Source: Bacteroidota bacterium (GTDB lineage Bacteria > Bacteroidota > Bacteroidia > Chitinophagales > UBA8649). Taken from it: 52,818 nt of DNA. Where the stretch lies: contig DLYY01000011.1 of assembly GCA_003447535.1 (NCBI GenBank), positions 41,386 through 94,203 on the forward strand, written 5' to 3'. Positions 43,214-52,435 of this stretch are shown here, in pieces (position 1 is the stretch's first letter; each line of letters starts with the position of its first letter). The position numbers were made by a program, and so were the translations under genes. The notes beneath the pieces were generated by a model, which was not told the origin of the DNA, did not search any database, and saw only the letters and a list, made by a program, of their open reading frames with translations.

Positions 43214-45103
43214 TTATTTGCGCAGTATTGTTCTCAAATCATCCATAGGATGATAGTTTTTAGCATAAAGAAAGTTGGAGGTAATAATTTGTTCCTTCGT
43301 AGCACTTTCCTCTTTTTTCCCCTCTAAGCGTTCACAGGTAGTCCATGCCTCTTTAACTGCTGGCAGGCCAATGCCATGGGGCTTGTGATACCCAACCCAT
43401 GTTTTTTTACCCCAAATCACAGCGAATGCCCAAGTTAGTTTTTTCCTTCCTTGATGCGATAGAAGAGGAATTGTTGTAAACCCCAGTAAGAGAAAACACG
43501 AGCTAATGAAAATATCTGTAAGTCGTTTGTATGCCCTGTATCGTACAAGGTTTAAGTTCAAATCGATAGGCTCTTCTAATTCCTTTTGCGAACGATTTCT
43601 ATGGTAATTCCCAACGAGAGAGTCGCTTTCTTTCCGGTAGATATAACAGGGGACTCTTCCACCAACAAAGCCAATGGATTCAATCATGGTGTGCGATGGT
43701 ATGGACTCGGCACACAATATAATTTTTGAAGCCCCATGTATCTGGGCTAAATCCTCAATGCTTAGATTATACGATAGGTTGATTTGAATAGCACTTTTGC
43801 CATGGTCGGAAGTCTCTTGAAAGGCTTTAAACGTTCCCGGGTGACCAACAAAAAGAGCTTTCTGCTTTCTGCTTTTCTCTTGCCTAATTTTTTTCAAATA
43901 TAGACTGCTTCGGATTGTCAATCCGAGTAGACTTGCTACGCCCCACCCTGCAAGAATCGATCCTCGAGAAAACCGAAGTGTTTCGGGTAATAGGGCATAT
44001 ATAAAGGTTATGGCAAGCAAGGCGATTCCACTTCCAGCAAAGAAGCTTCGCAATGAGCGGTGCTTGGCATAAGCCCCACTAAACAAGAGGCATAGAAAAA
44101 AAAGTACGCTGTATGCGGGTAAAAAACCTAGCAAGAATATATCAGGAAAATGATCAATCTCTGATTTTACGTAATGAGAATAGAGGGTTGATACCCCGTA
44201 GAAGCTACCATATATTATCAAGAGTTCCCCTAAGGCAGGAAGTATTTGTTTGGCAATTTTACCAGTATAAAAAAGGAGGGCTATTCCTTGAAACAAGCAC
44301 CTTATAATGGGCTTTGTTATGCTAGGCCAACGACGGAATGTGTGTTTTTCAGCAAAGATTCCCATCGCATCAAAAAAGCTAAAGGCATAATTAAAGCTTT
44401 TCTTTTTTGTGCTTTCTCCTTTGTAGTGAATAATCGTTGTGCTACCCATATATTGTACATCGTAGCCCTCAAGCTGTACTCTATGTGAGAGGTCAATGTC
44501 TTCGCCATACATAAAGAAGGCCTCGTCAAATCCCCCTATCTTTTGAATGAGATTAGTCCTCCCAAAAAAGAAAGCACCGGTTAGTACCTTGACCGAATTG
44601 TCTTGGTTTTCTGGAAGGTGGCCGGCATAATACCCGTTTAGCCAAGAAGATGTTGGGCCTATCTTATACAATCCGGTGAATTTGCACAAAGAGGACCATA
44701 GGGTGGGTAGGCCGCGCTTGGATTCGGGCAGGAATTTACCTTGCCCATCAACCATTCGAACCCCAAGCGCTCCTAGGTTTTGACTAGATTCCATGGTTTG
44801 AAAACATGTTAACAAGGTGTTTTCTTTGATAACTGTATCAGGATTTAGAAACAAGACATACTTACCTTTTGCCTTTGTTAATGCCTGGTTGTTGGCTTTT
44901 CCAAACCCCATATTTTTGTCATTCTCAATACAATGAACAGAGGGAAACATGGATTTGACGCTTTCTATGGAGTTATCCGTAGAGTGATTATCGACAACAA
45001 AGACCTCAAAATCTATTCCTTGGTTTTTAAAGACACTATCGAGCGCTTGTAACAGGAACTGCTTAACGTTGTAGTTTACAATGATTATCGATACATCTAT
45101 CAT
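43214..45103 (-). CDS. Family 2 glycosyltransferase fused to membrane and remnant sugar-phosphate transferase regions
   Basis: 629 residues. Residues about 1-235 are a GT2 domain: V-S-I-I-I-V-N-Y-N, F-L-N-P-D-T (metal site), and Y-G-E-D-I-D-L-S-H-R. Next come several membrane helices (about 260-400), a nucleotide-binding-like region (about 415-500), and a C-terminal part with K-R-L-T-D-I-F-I-S-S, W-V-G-Y and a D-D-L-R-T-I-L-R end, as in polyprenyl-phosphate glycosyl-1-phosphate transferases. The catalytic core of that family (about 100 residues with Q-x-R-x-G and K-F-R-S-M) is missing. Likely acts in surface glycan or O-antigen assembly; last gene of its operon. Confidence 0.82.
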   Translation of the reverse strand: MIDVSIIIVNYNVKQFLLQALDSVFKNQGIDFEVFVVDNHSTDNSIESVKSMFPSVHCIENDKNMGFGKANNQALTKAKGKYVLFLNPDTVIKENTLLTCFQTMESSQNLGALGVRMVDGQGKFLPESKRGLPTLWSSLCKFTGLYKIGPTSSWLNGYYAGHLPENQDNSVKVLTGAFFFGRTNLIQKIGGFDEAFFMYGEDIDLSHRVQLEGYDVQYMGSTTIIHYKGESTKKKSFNYAFSFFDAMGIFAEKHTFRRWPSITKPIIRCLFQGIALLFYTGKIAKQILPALGELLIIYGSFYGVSTLYSHYVKSEIDHFPDIFLLGFLPAYSVLFFLCLLFSGAYAKHRSLRSFFAGSGIALLAITFIYALLPETLRFSRGSILAGWGVASLLGLTIRSSLYLKKIRQEKSRKQKALFVGHPGTFKAFQETSDHGKSAIQINLSYNLSIEDLAQIHGASKIILCAESIPSHTMIESIGFVGGRVPCYIYRKESDSLVGNYHRNRSQKELEEPIDLNLNLVRYRAYKRLTDIFISSCFLLLGFTTIPLLSHQGRKKLTWAFAVIWGKKTWVGYHKPHGIGLPAVKEAWTTCERLEGKKEESATKEQIITSNFLYAKNYHPMDDLRTILRK

Positions 45104-45138
45104 AATGCGGGGCTCTCATGATTAAATGACATCTTCAT

Positions 45139-45675
45139 TTACGAAGGCCAGAGTTTTCGTTGCTTAACCTCTTGGAGAATTATTTTAAACCAGAATGAAT
45201 AATGATCCGGGTTGTCTGCAATAGCCTTTTCAAGGACTTCCTTTTCTATCCACTTAACTTCTCCAACCTCTGCCGGATTTACATTTAAAGGAGCATCCTC
45301 AATGAGTCCAAAGAACACATGGTCTAACTCGTGCTCGTGCAAAGCGCTTACCACATCTGTGGCTTGGTAGATGAAGGAAAACTTCCAATCTAGGTCTGCG
45401 GCAATACCAAGTTCTTCGGGTAGCCTGCGGCGTGCAGCGGCCTCATAGGTCTCATTTTCTCTGGGATGACTGCATACTGCATTGCTCCATATGTTAGGCC
45501 AGTGATACTTTGTGCTGGCTCTTTTTTGTAAGAGTATGCGGTGATCTGGGTCAAAAAGTAATACGCTTATTGCTCTGTGTAAACATCCCTTTTTGTGAGC
45601 CTCCATTTTCTCCATGGTACCCAAGACATTATCCTGGTCATCAACAAGCACAACAAACTCTTTTACCTCGCTCAT
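45139..45675 (-). CDS. idi: Isopentenyl-diphosphate delta-isomerase, type I
   Basis: Interconverts IPP and DMAPP. 178 residues from the ATG at 45675; an ATG at 45708 would add 11 residues not seen in the family. Nudix-like fold with the active Cys in N-A-V-C-S-H-P, Glu in H-E-L-D-H-V-F (metal/catalytic region), and the R-R-L-P-E-E-L-G-I helix. It lies 57 bases after recJ and 35 before the glycosyltransferase. It supplies precursors for the polyprenyl synthase at 1109-2095. Confidence 0.93.
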   Translation of the reverse strand: MSEVKEFVVLVDDQDNVLGTMEKMEAHKKGCLHRAISVLLFDPDHRILLQKRASTKYHWPNIWSNAVCSHPRENETYEAAARRRLPEELGIAADLDWKFSFIYQATDVVSALHEHELDHVFFGLIEDAPLNVNPAEVGEVKWIEKEVLEKAIADNPDHYSFWFKIILQEVKQRKLWPS

Positions 45676-45732
45676 ACTGTGAATATCGCAATAATCCAAG
45701 GAACACATGTTGATTCAATGGGTTAACGGTCC

Positions 45733-47403
45733 TTACTCTGGCCATATATCTTCTGCCACGATATCCCATGATAATATGCCCTTCCAAAGATTAGGCCTAA
45801 GGCCAAACACGAGGCAAAACGGACCATTGATGATTTCTTCAAGGTTGCTCGGCGCATTGAAATACAAGGCATCACGTTGATTGCCCAAAGGGTCAATAAG
45901 AGTCAGGCGGTAGTGATTCCCCGAGGAACCAAGGCTTCGGATTCCCTTAGTTTTGACCGTTACACCCTCTGTGCAAAATGTAGGAGACGGGTTGCCCACA
46001 CCAAAAGGTCCAAATCGCAAAAGATTTTGGCAAAATGTAGAGCTGAGTAAAGTAAATGAAATAGCACAATCTAATCTGGTTTTTGCTAATTCGTAGGATG
46101 TATTACCAAGGCTATTATTCATAGATAAAAAGAAGGCCTCAATGGATTCTTTTTTTAAGGACATTCCTGCCGCAGCATGATGACCGCCCCAGCGGAGAAG
46201 GTGATGCTCGTTTTCCTGAATAAGGTTGTACAGATCGAGGTCCCCAGCGCTTCTTGCAGAGCCGGTGGCTTCTTTGTCTTCGCCACAGAGAACGATGGCA
46301 GGTTTTTGGGCAACCTCAACAAGTCGAGAGGCAACAAGCCCAGCCACCCCACTGTGTCCTTGTGGCAGCCATACAAGGGAGGCGTTCAGATAGGGATATT
46401 GAGGGGAATGTATCTGGGCCAACGCTTCTTTTGTCATCGATTGAGTAAGGCTTCGCCTTCTAGTGTTTTCTCTATCCAACTGGTCTACTAGACTAGCATC
46501 ATCGCCTATCAAAGCCTCTAGTGCCATATCTGCACGTTGTAACCTCCCAGCCGCATTAATCTTGGGCCCAAGGTAGAATGTGAGACTATCTTCATCAATG
46601 TAGCGATCTCCAATAAGTCGGGGGATATTTGGGGCGGAGAAGTTTCCTTGTTTCATAGCTTCAAGTCCCAGGTTGGCAAGCACGCGGTTATCTTCTTCTA
46701 GCGCAACCATATCACAGGTTATGCTTATAGCAACATAGTCGACGAAGCGAAAAATATCGAGCATTGGGTGATGGGTTTTTGCCCAATGGTGCAGCATGCC
46801 AAAAAGCACTCCGCATCCACTTAACGACTTAAATGGATATTCACAATCATTTTGCTTTGGGTTGATGTAAATCGCATTGGGAATTTCTTCTCCCACCTCG
46901 TGATGGTCGCAGATAATAACATTTATGGAATGATCACGCGCCAATTGAACACTATCAAAATCTTTTGTTCCACAATCGACGGCAATAACAAGCGATATAT
47001 TGTTTTTGATGGCGTGCTCAATGCCCCTAACAGAGATTCCATAGCCTTCTTCCCTGCGATCAGGGAAATAGGTTGTTATCAAGTCTTCGGATAGGACAAG
47101 TCTTAGCGCTTGATATAATAATGCAATGGACGATGTTCCATCGACATCATAATCCCCATATAACATAATGCGGTGGTTTGATTGTATGTGGCGCTCCAAG
47201 CAATCTGCCGCTTTATGACTGTTTTTTAACAAGGAAAAATCCCTGAGCTGATCCTTTGATGGGTTTAAATAGTGTTTTGCCTCTTCGGGGGTTTTTATGT
47301 TGCGTTGGTGCATTAGGCAGGCATAGGGGATATTCACCCCGAGTGCCTGAGATAAGGTATCGACCCCCACTTTATTGGATTCATAATAGGATTTACTGCG
47401 CAT
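45733..47403 (-). CDS. recJ: Single-stranded-DNA-specific exonuclease RecJ
   Basis: 5'-3' exonuclease for recombination and repair. 556 residues. DHH-family blocks: Y-G-D-Y-D-V-D-G-T-S near 82, V-D-C-G near 140, D-H-H-E-V-G, and the DHHA1 motif G-G-H-H-A-A-A-G-M. A C-terminal OB-like region follows. It overlaps kmo by 11 bases, so translation is probably coupled. Confidence 0.94.
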   Translation of the reverse strand: MRSKSYYESNKVGVDTLSQALGVNIPYACLMHQRNIKTPEEAKHYLNPSKDQLRDFSLLKNSHKAADCLERHIQSNHRIMLYGDYDVDGTSSIALLYQALRLVLSEDLITTYFPDRREEGYGISVRGIEHAIKNNISLVIAVDCGTKDFDSVQLARDHSINVIICDHHEVGEEIPNAIYINPKQNDCEYPFKSLSGCGVLFGMLHHWAKTHHPMLDIFRFVDYVAISITCDMVALEEDNRVLANLGLEAMKQGNFSAPNIPRLIGDRYIDEDSLTFYLGPKINAAGRLQRADMALEALIGDDASLVDQLDRENTRRRSLTQSMTKEALAQIHSPQYPYLNASLVWLPQGHSGVAGLVASRLVEVAQKPAIVLCGEDKEATGSARSAGDLDLYNLIQENEHHLLRWGGHHAAAGMSLKKESIEAFFLSMNNSLGNTSYELAKTRLDCAISFTLLSSTFCQNLLRFGPFGVGNPSPTFCTEGVTVKTKGIRSLGSSGNHYRLTLIDPLGNQRDALYFNAPSNLEEIINGPFCLVFGLRPNLWKGILSWDIVAEDIWPE

Positions 47404-48724
47404 GGAATGAGGTTAACAAGGATTTGCATGCGGCCATTGCTGTTGGTGTCTTCCATTCATTTGGGTTGTTAAAATCCTTTAAGAAGGCCTCGCAGCTTTT
47501 GTACATTCGGTCGCCCTCTGCAAGTGCAATGTGGTAAGGCTCATCGCTAAAGCTCACGCGTTGATATTGACCTTTAAATGCATTGGGGAAAGTGGTCAAA
47601 AGAAACTGCTCAAACTTTTTGTACAGAAGTTGCTCTTTATTGACTGTGCCATTTTTCATGTTCCAATAGTTTCTTTCTGCTAGTGTTTTTATAGCGTCGC
47701 CATCAATTTTGCGTCGGCCATAAAAGGCGGAAAAGACTTCGTCGGGGCCTTTGTAGTCGGCTGCTATTTCAGACAAAACATAGATATCTTCAAGTCCAGC
47801 ATTCATTCCTTGGCCATAAAAGGGAAGAATGGCGTGTGCCGCATCTCCCAGCAAGAGGTGTTTGCCATAATTCCACGGGCCTACAGTGACGGATTTAAGC
47901 CAAGAGGCAGGAAGATTTGTCAAGGGGGTGTCCGTTAGGGAAAATGAAGATTCTTTTCCCAGATAAAGTGATTGTACGGTGTGATGGAAATCCTTTTGGG
48001 TGGTTGTGCTATCCAGCCCGCCGATTCCATTAAGGGGCGCAAATAAGGTGCCGGCATAGTGGCCGTCGGCTTGAGGGAGAGCGATGAGCATGCTTTTGTC
48101 CCGTGGCCAAATATGTAGGGCCTGTGCTTCTTTGCTTTTAATTGGTGGGCCGTTCAGTGGTACTTCTCGATATCCGTAATTGGCCCGATCTATTGTAGAA
48201 GTAACGTGACCCAATCGCTCAAGAAGGATTCTTCCACTTGAGTGTATTCCATCACACCAAAAGATTCCGTCAAACTCGGCTTCTAGCTTATCAACTATAT
48301 TAATGTCCTCAGAATTCAACGTATTGTCATAGTGCATTTCAATAGATTTGGCCTTCTCGAGCGCATTATGAAGCATTTGGTTTAGGTCAAATCGGGACAC
48401 AGAATAAATGGCTTGGTGGGGAAGCCCATAGGGTTGGAAAAATGGTGACTCATCAGCTGAAGGATAAACTCTTCTTCCAAACATAGGGCAGCAGAGAGGC
48501 ATGATTGCATCTTTCAGTCTAAGAAGGCTAAGACTCTTAAGTCCCCGGTGACTTAAGGCAAGGTTGATGTTTCTTTTTTGAATTGTGGGTCTTTTCAAAA
48601 AGGCATGGGCACTGCGGCGCTCATAGATTGATGCCTTTGCTCCTTGGCTGTTTAACCATAGGGCCAAGGCGCTTCCTACAATTCCAGCACCAATAATGGC
48701 AAATTTTTTCCCTGCTATGCTCAT
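47393..48724 (-). CDS. kmo: Kynurenine 3-monooxygenase
   Basis: FAD/NADPH hydroxylase converting kynurenine to 3-hydroxykynurenine in tryptophan breakdown or NAD synthesis. 443 residues. Rossmann G-A-G-I-V-G at 12-17, R-N-I-N-L-A-L-S-H-R-G (the KMO-specific fingerprint), S-R-F-D-L-N-Q-M-L, and the FAD-phosphate block L-L-G-D-A-A-H-A-I-L-P-F-Y-G-Q-G-M-N. No other kynurenine-pathway gene is in the window. It overlaps recJ downstream. Confidence 0.9.
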   Translation of the reverse strand: MSIAGKKFAIIGAGIVGSALALWLNSQGAKASIYERRSAHAFLKRPTIQKRNINLALSHRGLKSLSLLRLKDAIMPLCCPMFGRRVYPSADESPFFQPYGLPHQAIYSVSRFDLNQMLHNALEKAKSIEMHYDNTLNSEDINIVDKLEAEFDGIFWCDGIHSSGRILLERLGHVTSTIDRANYGYREVPLNGPPIKSKEAQALHIWPRDKSMLIALPQADGHYAGTLFAPLNGIGGLDSTTTQKDFHHTVQSLYLGKESSFSLTDTPLTNLPASWLKSVTVGPWNYGKHLLLGDAAHAILPFYGQGMNAGLEDIYVLSEIAADYKGPDEVFSAFYGRRKIDGDAIKTLAERNYWNMKNGTVNKEQLLYKKFEQFLLTTFPNAFKGQYQRVSFSDEPYHIALAEGDRMYKSCEAFLKDFNNPNEWKTPTAMAACKSLLTSFHAQ

Positions 48725-48759
48725 TGTTAATGTCTATGCAATCTACAAGAAACAATACG

Positions 48760-50250
48760 TTACGAAGGTGTTGGGCGATCAAAATTGAGCGACAGGCCCA
48801 ATTCATTATTTAGCCGAACAATCTGACTGAGCAACCAAACCTTATCAAACATGGGATTGCCTTCCACATAGGTATGGATTTGACGCATTTTTTCAATGAG
48901 TTTGTCACGGTCTACATAGTCCCGCTTCCAGTCAATATCGACTAAGCGTTGGAAGGCCTTAACAAAATTCAGATAGTACTCTTTATACATTTCAGGAAGT
49001 TCTTTGTTTCGTTTAATGAAGATTTTTATGGCATTAATTAGATAGGGGAGGCTGGTTTCTTCCCTGAGGTGATAATAGGTTTGAAGCTGAGTTTTTTTTG
49101 CAGATGCAGCCATGCGTCCATCGGTAAACTCTACTCGATTTAGTGTGTCGAGGACGAGGTTGTATTTTTTTTGCGCAAAGCGAATATCGGAGAGATTTAA
49201 GAAGTAAGCATTTTCTTGCCAATTCGGGTGGATCAAATGACGATAGTCTTCAAGTATAGATTCGGCCAACTCATAGCGCTTCATTCGAATAGCGATTGTG
49301 ACCATTGATTTGTAGTGGTTGTGGTGGAGGCTGTCTTGATCGAGGATAAGCCCTTTATCAACGCCCAACAAGTAGAGATCGAGAAGCTTAGGATAATACG
49401 CCTTTTGTCCTCGGTTTACCTTAGAAATACAGAAATTGAGCATGTAGGTAAAAACCCCGCGTCTTTCCGCTTCGGTAAATACCCCCTCTAATCGCCCTAA
49501 ATGCTCTTGCATTCGATCAAAATAGACCTCATCCCCTTCCGTTAAGGACCGATAAATGGTCAAGTAAACTTCTACCGACGACGACAATCCTTGTTCTGAG
49601 TTTTCTCGTTCTAATAGGGCAACCAAGTCGTCGAGAAAGGGCCGTTTGTATTCTTTTCCCTGGATACGCTCAAGATTGAGCATTTCACAACTCTCTCTAA
49701 GCTTGAGTGAAAAATAGAAAGCATCTAATGCGTCTAACATTTCTTGCAGTGCTTTGTCGAATACACGAAGCTGTTGCTGTCCATGATGTAATCGATCTTC
49801 TTTGGCGACGAGAAAACTCTTTTGATAAAATTCTGCGTCTTGTGCTCCATGTTGGTTGAGTCGCTCTTGGAGTTTAGCCCGCTCTGAATTGTAGGCCTTA
49901 TTGGCCTTTCGTTTTCTCAGGCTTCGAACAAGATAAAGTTGAGCAAAGAAATCATCAGACTTTAGCTCCTCTTGCATGATAAAGCGCTTGAGCTCAGCAT
50001 ACAGTCCCGAATAGGTTTCTCGAAGCTTTAAGTCATTGTAGGGGGTGTCCCTGCCGAAGACAGCATGATAGATTTTGTCTTTTTTCCAATACCTTGATGT
50101 ATTCCATTGGTCATGGTGCTTTATCATGTAACTACTTAGCCTAAGGACTCGATGCTCTTTTTGATAAGAGCTTTCAACCATGCGATAAAATCGCTTAGCT
50201 TCTTGCTTTTTAAGGCTCCGGTATACATTAAAAAGCTTAGAATTTTCCAC
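48760..50250 (-). CDS. Conserved helical protein of unknown function (TPR-like)
   Basis: 496 residues, no signal peptide or membrane segment, rich in Leu, Lys, Arg and Tyr, and predicted almost fully helical. The start (N-V-Y-R-S-L-K-K-Q-E-A-K-R-F) matches a Bacteroidota family I recall that opens with L-x-x-L-x-K-x-E-x-K-R-F. Repeated pairs such as Y-E-L-A-E-S-I-L-E-D-Y and Y-N-L-V-L-D-T-L-N-R-V suggest TPR-like units in the C-terminal half. Probably a scaffold or interaction protein. First gene of the leftward run to the glycosyltransferase. Confidence 0.72.
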   Translation of the reverse strand: MENSKLFNVYRSLKKQEAKRFYRMVESSYQKEHRVLRLSSYMIKHHDQWNTSRYWKKDKIYHAVFGRDTPYNDLKLRETYSGLYAELKRFIMQEELKSDDFFAQLYLVRSLRKRKANKAYNSERAKLQERLNQHGAQDAEFYQKSFLVAKEDRLHHGQQQLRVFDKALQEMLDALDAFYFSLKLRESCEMLNLERIQGKEYKRPFLDDLVALLERENSEQGLSSSVEVYLTIYRSLTEGDEVYFDRMQEHLGRLEGVFTEAERRGVFTYMLNFCISKVNRGQKAYYPKLLDLYLLGVDKGLILDQDSLHHNHYKSMVTIAIRMKRYELAESILEDYRHLIHPNWQENAYFLNLSDIRFAQKKYNLVLDTLNRVEFTDGRMAASAKKTQLQTYYHLREETSLPYLINAIKIFIKRNKELPEMYKEYYLNFVKAFQRLVDIDWKRDYVDRDKLIEKMRQIHTYVEGNPMFDKVWLLSQIVRLNNELGLSLNFDRPTPS

Positions 50251-50380
50251 ACAAATAGTTTTATATATCGTTGAATATCAATGGAAAAATACAAAAAAAG
50301 AGGCAAATAATGCTCACAAATTTTATTATTTGTACAGCCCTGTAAGAAATAATCTTTAGCTTCTTACGTACATTGGCAAT
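50251..50380. other. Divergent intergenic region with two inverted repeats
   Basis: This 130-base AT-rich spacer between divergent genes holds CAAATAAT / ATTATTTG (50304-50311 and 50325-50332) and GTAAGAA / TTCTTAC (50342-50348 and 50361-50367). The second lies 13 bases before the start of the secreted protein gene. No TAnnTTTG box is found. They could be operators or weak hairpins. Confidence 0.35.
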
Positions 50381-52435
50381 ATGCGTTATTCTCTTATATC
50401 TTGTGCTAGTGTTATTCTGTGGATTTCTTCCCTGTCAACGGGAAGGGCGCAGTCAGAATATTTCGAAAATAGAATCCCCCTAGGAGGGTTTGTAGATACA
50501 GGAAATACCATTTCGGCAGGCTATTACTCTGTAGATGCTCACAATGGAAACCTTTATCCCCAAAACATACCTGGGTTAGATACCTTTGCTTTGGCAAGTT
50601 CAATAACTAATCGAGGAATTTTCTATCCAGCCCGAGCACTTGGATCGAATGCCTCTTCTGATGCGTATATTTTCTTAAGCAATCAGTCCACTCAACTGAA
50701 TTACAAAGTAGCCATTCCATCTCTTCAAACGGGAATCACAAGTTATTTGACGATATCTGGCTTGTTTTCCTATGATGAATTCTTTTACTCACAAAATAGA
50801 GACAACCTGCTTTGCCTTAGCCCAGACTCGATTAACACATTAACCTACAATAACCAAAACCAACTTTTGCCGGACCCAGTTAGCGTCTCTGTGCCTTGTT
50901 ATGACTCGGCATCTGTTAAGGCAACAGCATATAGTGCAGTAAACGACAAGGCCTACTTCTATTATTATGATACCGCCACTTTGGGATCGGTGATGCCCTA
51001 TTTGTCTTCGTTTGATGCGAATAATTTTTTCACCAATCGAGCCACTATACCCAATCCAATCTTTTTAAATCAGGCTGAAATCTTTTACCACGACTCGGTT
51101 GACAGACTTATTGGCCTAGGGCAAAAACCATCCGGGGAGGTTGTTATTTTTAGCATGGACACGTTGGGAAATCAAATATTGGAATACAATGTCCCGGTTT
51201 TGGTGCCGGCGCCTACTGTTATATCAATACCCAAATATGCAGCAGCCTTATCGACAGAGGATAATATTCTTTATTTCCAGCTTGTAACCAGTTTGGGTCA
51301 AGTTAATGAGCAAACTACACTATACAGTTACCGACTAGAAGATGTAGTTAATCGAAAACTAACAGCACAAGTAATACCGGCTACCATTAAACACCTTCAT
51401 GCTACGCCCACGGTAGATGGGCTGGTTTTTGCTGGTGACGTTAATCGAGATGGCAATGTAAACTTCGTGGACTTTTTGAGCTTTGCGCCAAGTTTTTCAG
51501 TTACTGGGGATTTACGAAGCGCGCTTGATCAAAATATTGATTGGGTAGGATATGCCTCTTCAGATTGGTTGGACACTACGATTGCTAGCCTTAACCTTAA
51601 AAATGCCGATTGCAACGGAAATGGAATAATTGATTCTGCTGATGTCCAAGCTTTTTTGCAGAACTACAGAGCAGAACACAATAGTGAAAAGTCAGCATCA
51701 GGGCAACAAAACTGTCCTTATGAATTCTATTTTGTAATGCCTGACTCAGTTTTTTTTGGCGACTCAGTAACTATAGGAATTGGTTTAGATTTGCCTTCTG
51801 AGGCGGCTTCGGGAGTTGCGTTAGAACTGAATTTGGACACGTCAACTTTAATAAATGAAGGAAGATTGACGGCCACTTTTCCGCCAAGCTGGATTGGCGA
51901 GGAGGGGGTATCTACCCTATCTATTCAGCGGAGAGATTCACTCGAGGGGCAATTGGACTTTGCCTTATCGCAGAATACAACAAGTCAAGTAGCCGGTTCA
52001 GGGGTTTTTGCTGAAATTATAATTGTTACTCCTGACGAGGTGGTCAAAAAAGCGAGTAGTCAAGAATTGCTTATTCCATTGGGCTTTCAGGAAACCTATA
52101 TACAGTTTATCAATGGCACGTTGGAATTAGGTTGTTTTCTTCCTGATACCTTGCGCGTTGTTGAAAAGCAGACGGCTACCACTCTTTCTGAGATAGGTCA
52201 TCCTGGGATCCAGGTATATCCCAACCCATCAGATAATGTATGGCAGATCAACGCCTCCCATCCATGGACAAAACTTGAGGTGGTTAACTCTTTGGGCCAG
52301 ATCTTATATCAAGAGGTAAGGAGTAATTCCATGACATCTATTCCGACGGAAGCCATACACAATGAGTTTTCAGTACTTATCCTTTATTATCCTACAACCA
52401 TAGAAACGCTGCCTTTGCTGAAATTGCATGAATGA
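50381..52435 (+). CDS. T9SS-secreted protein with dockerin/EF-hand-like repeats
   Basis: 684 residues. Signal peptide ending near G-R-A-Q. Residues about 30-340 are beta-rich and resemble a propeller-like domain, unassigned. Two calcium-loop motifs follow: G-D-V-N-R-D-G-N-V-N-F-V-D-F (about 351-364) and D-C-N-G-N-G-I-I-D-S-A-D-V (about 410-422). Then a beta-sandwich, and a C-terminal T9SS type A sorting domain from about 606 (I-Q-V-Y-P-N-P-S-D ... L-E-V-V-N-S-L-G-Q). So it is exported by the Sec pathway, crosses the outer membrane by T9SS, and is likely attached or released at the surface. The stop overlaps the next ATG. Confidence 0.87.
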   Translation: MRYSLISCASVILWISSLSTGRAQSEYFENRIPLGGFVDTGNTISAGYYSVDAHNGNLYPQNIPGLDTFALASSITNRGIFYPARALGSNASSDAYIFLSNQSTQLNYKVAIPSLQTGITSYLTISGLFSYDEFFYSQNRDNLLCLSPDSINTLTYNNQNQLLPDPVSVSVPCYDSASVKATAYSAVNDKAYFYYYDTATLGSVMPYLSSFDANNFFTNRATIPNPIFLNQAEIFYHDSVDRLIGLGQKPSGEVVIFSMDTLGNQILEYNVPVLVPAPTVISIPKYAAALSTEDNILYFQLVTSLGQVNEQTTLYSYRLEDVVNRKLTAQVIPATIKHLHATPTVDGLVFAGDVNRDGNVNFVDFLSFAPSFSVTGDLRSALDQNIDWVGYASSDWLDTTIASLNLKNADCNGNGIIDSADVQAFLQNYRAEHNSEKSASGQQNCPYEFYFVMPDSVFFGDSVTIGIGLDLPSEAASGVALELNLDTSTLINEGRLTATFPPSWIGEEGVSTLSIQRRDSLEGQLDFALSQNTTSQVAGSGVFAEIIIVTPDEVVKKASSQELLIPLGFQETYIQFINGTLELGCFLPDTLRVVEKQTATTLSEIGHPGIQVYPNPSDNVWQINASHPWTKLEVVNSLGQILYQEVRSNSMTSIPTEAIHNEFSVLILYYPTTIETLPLLKLHE

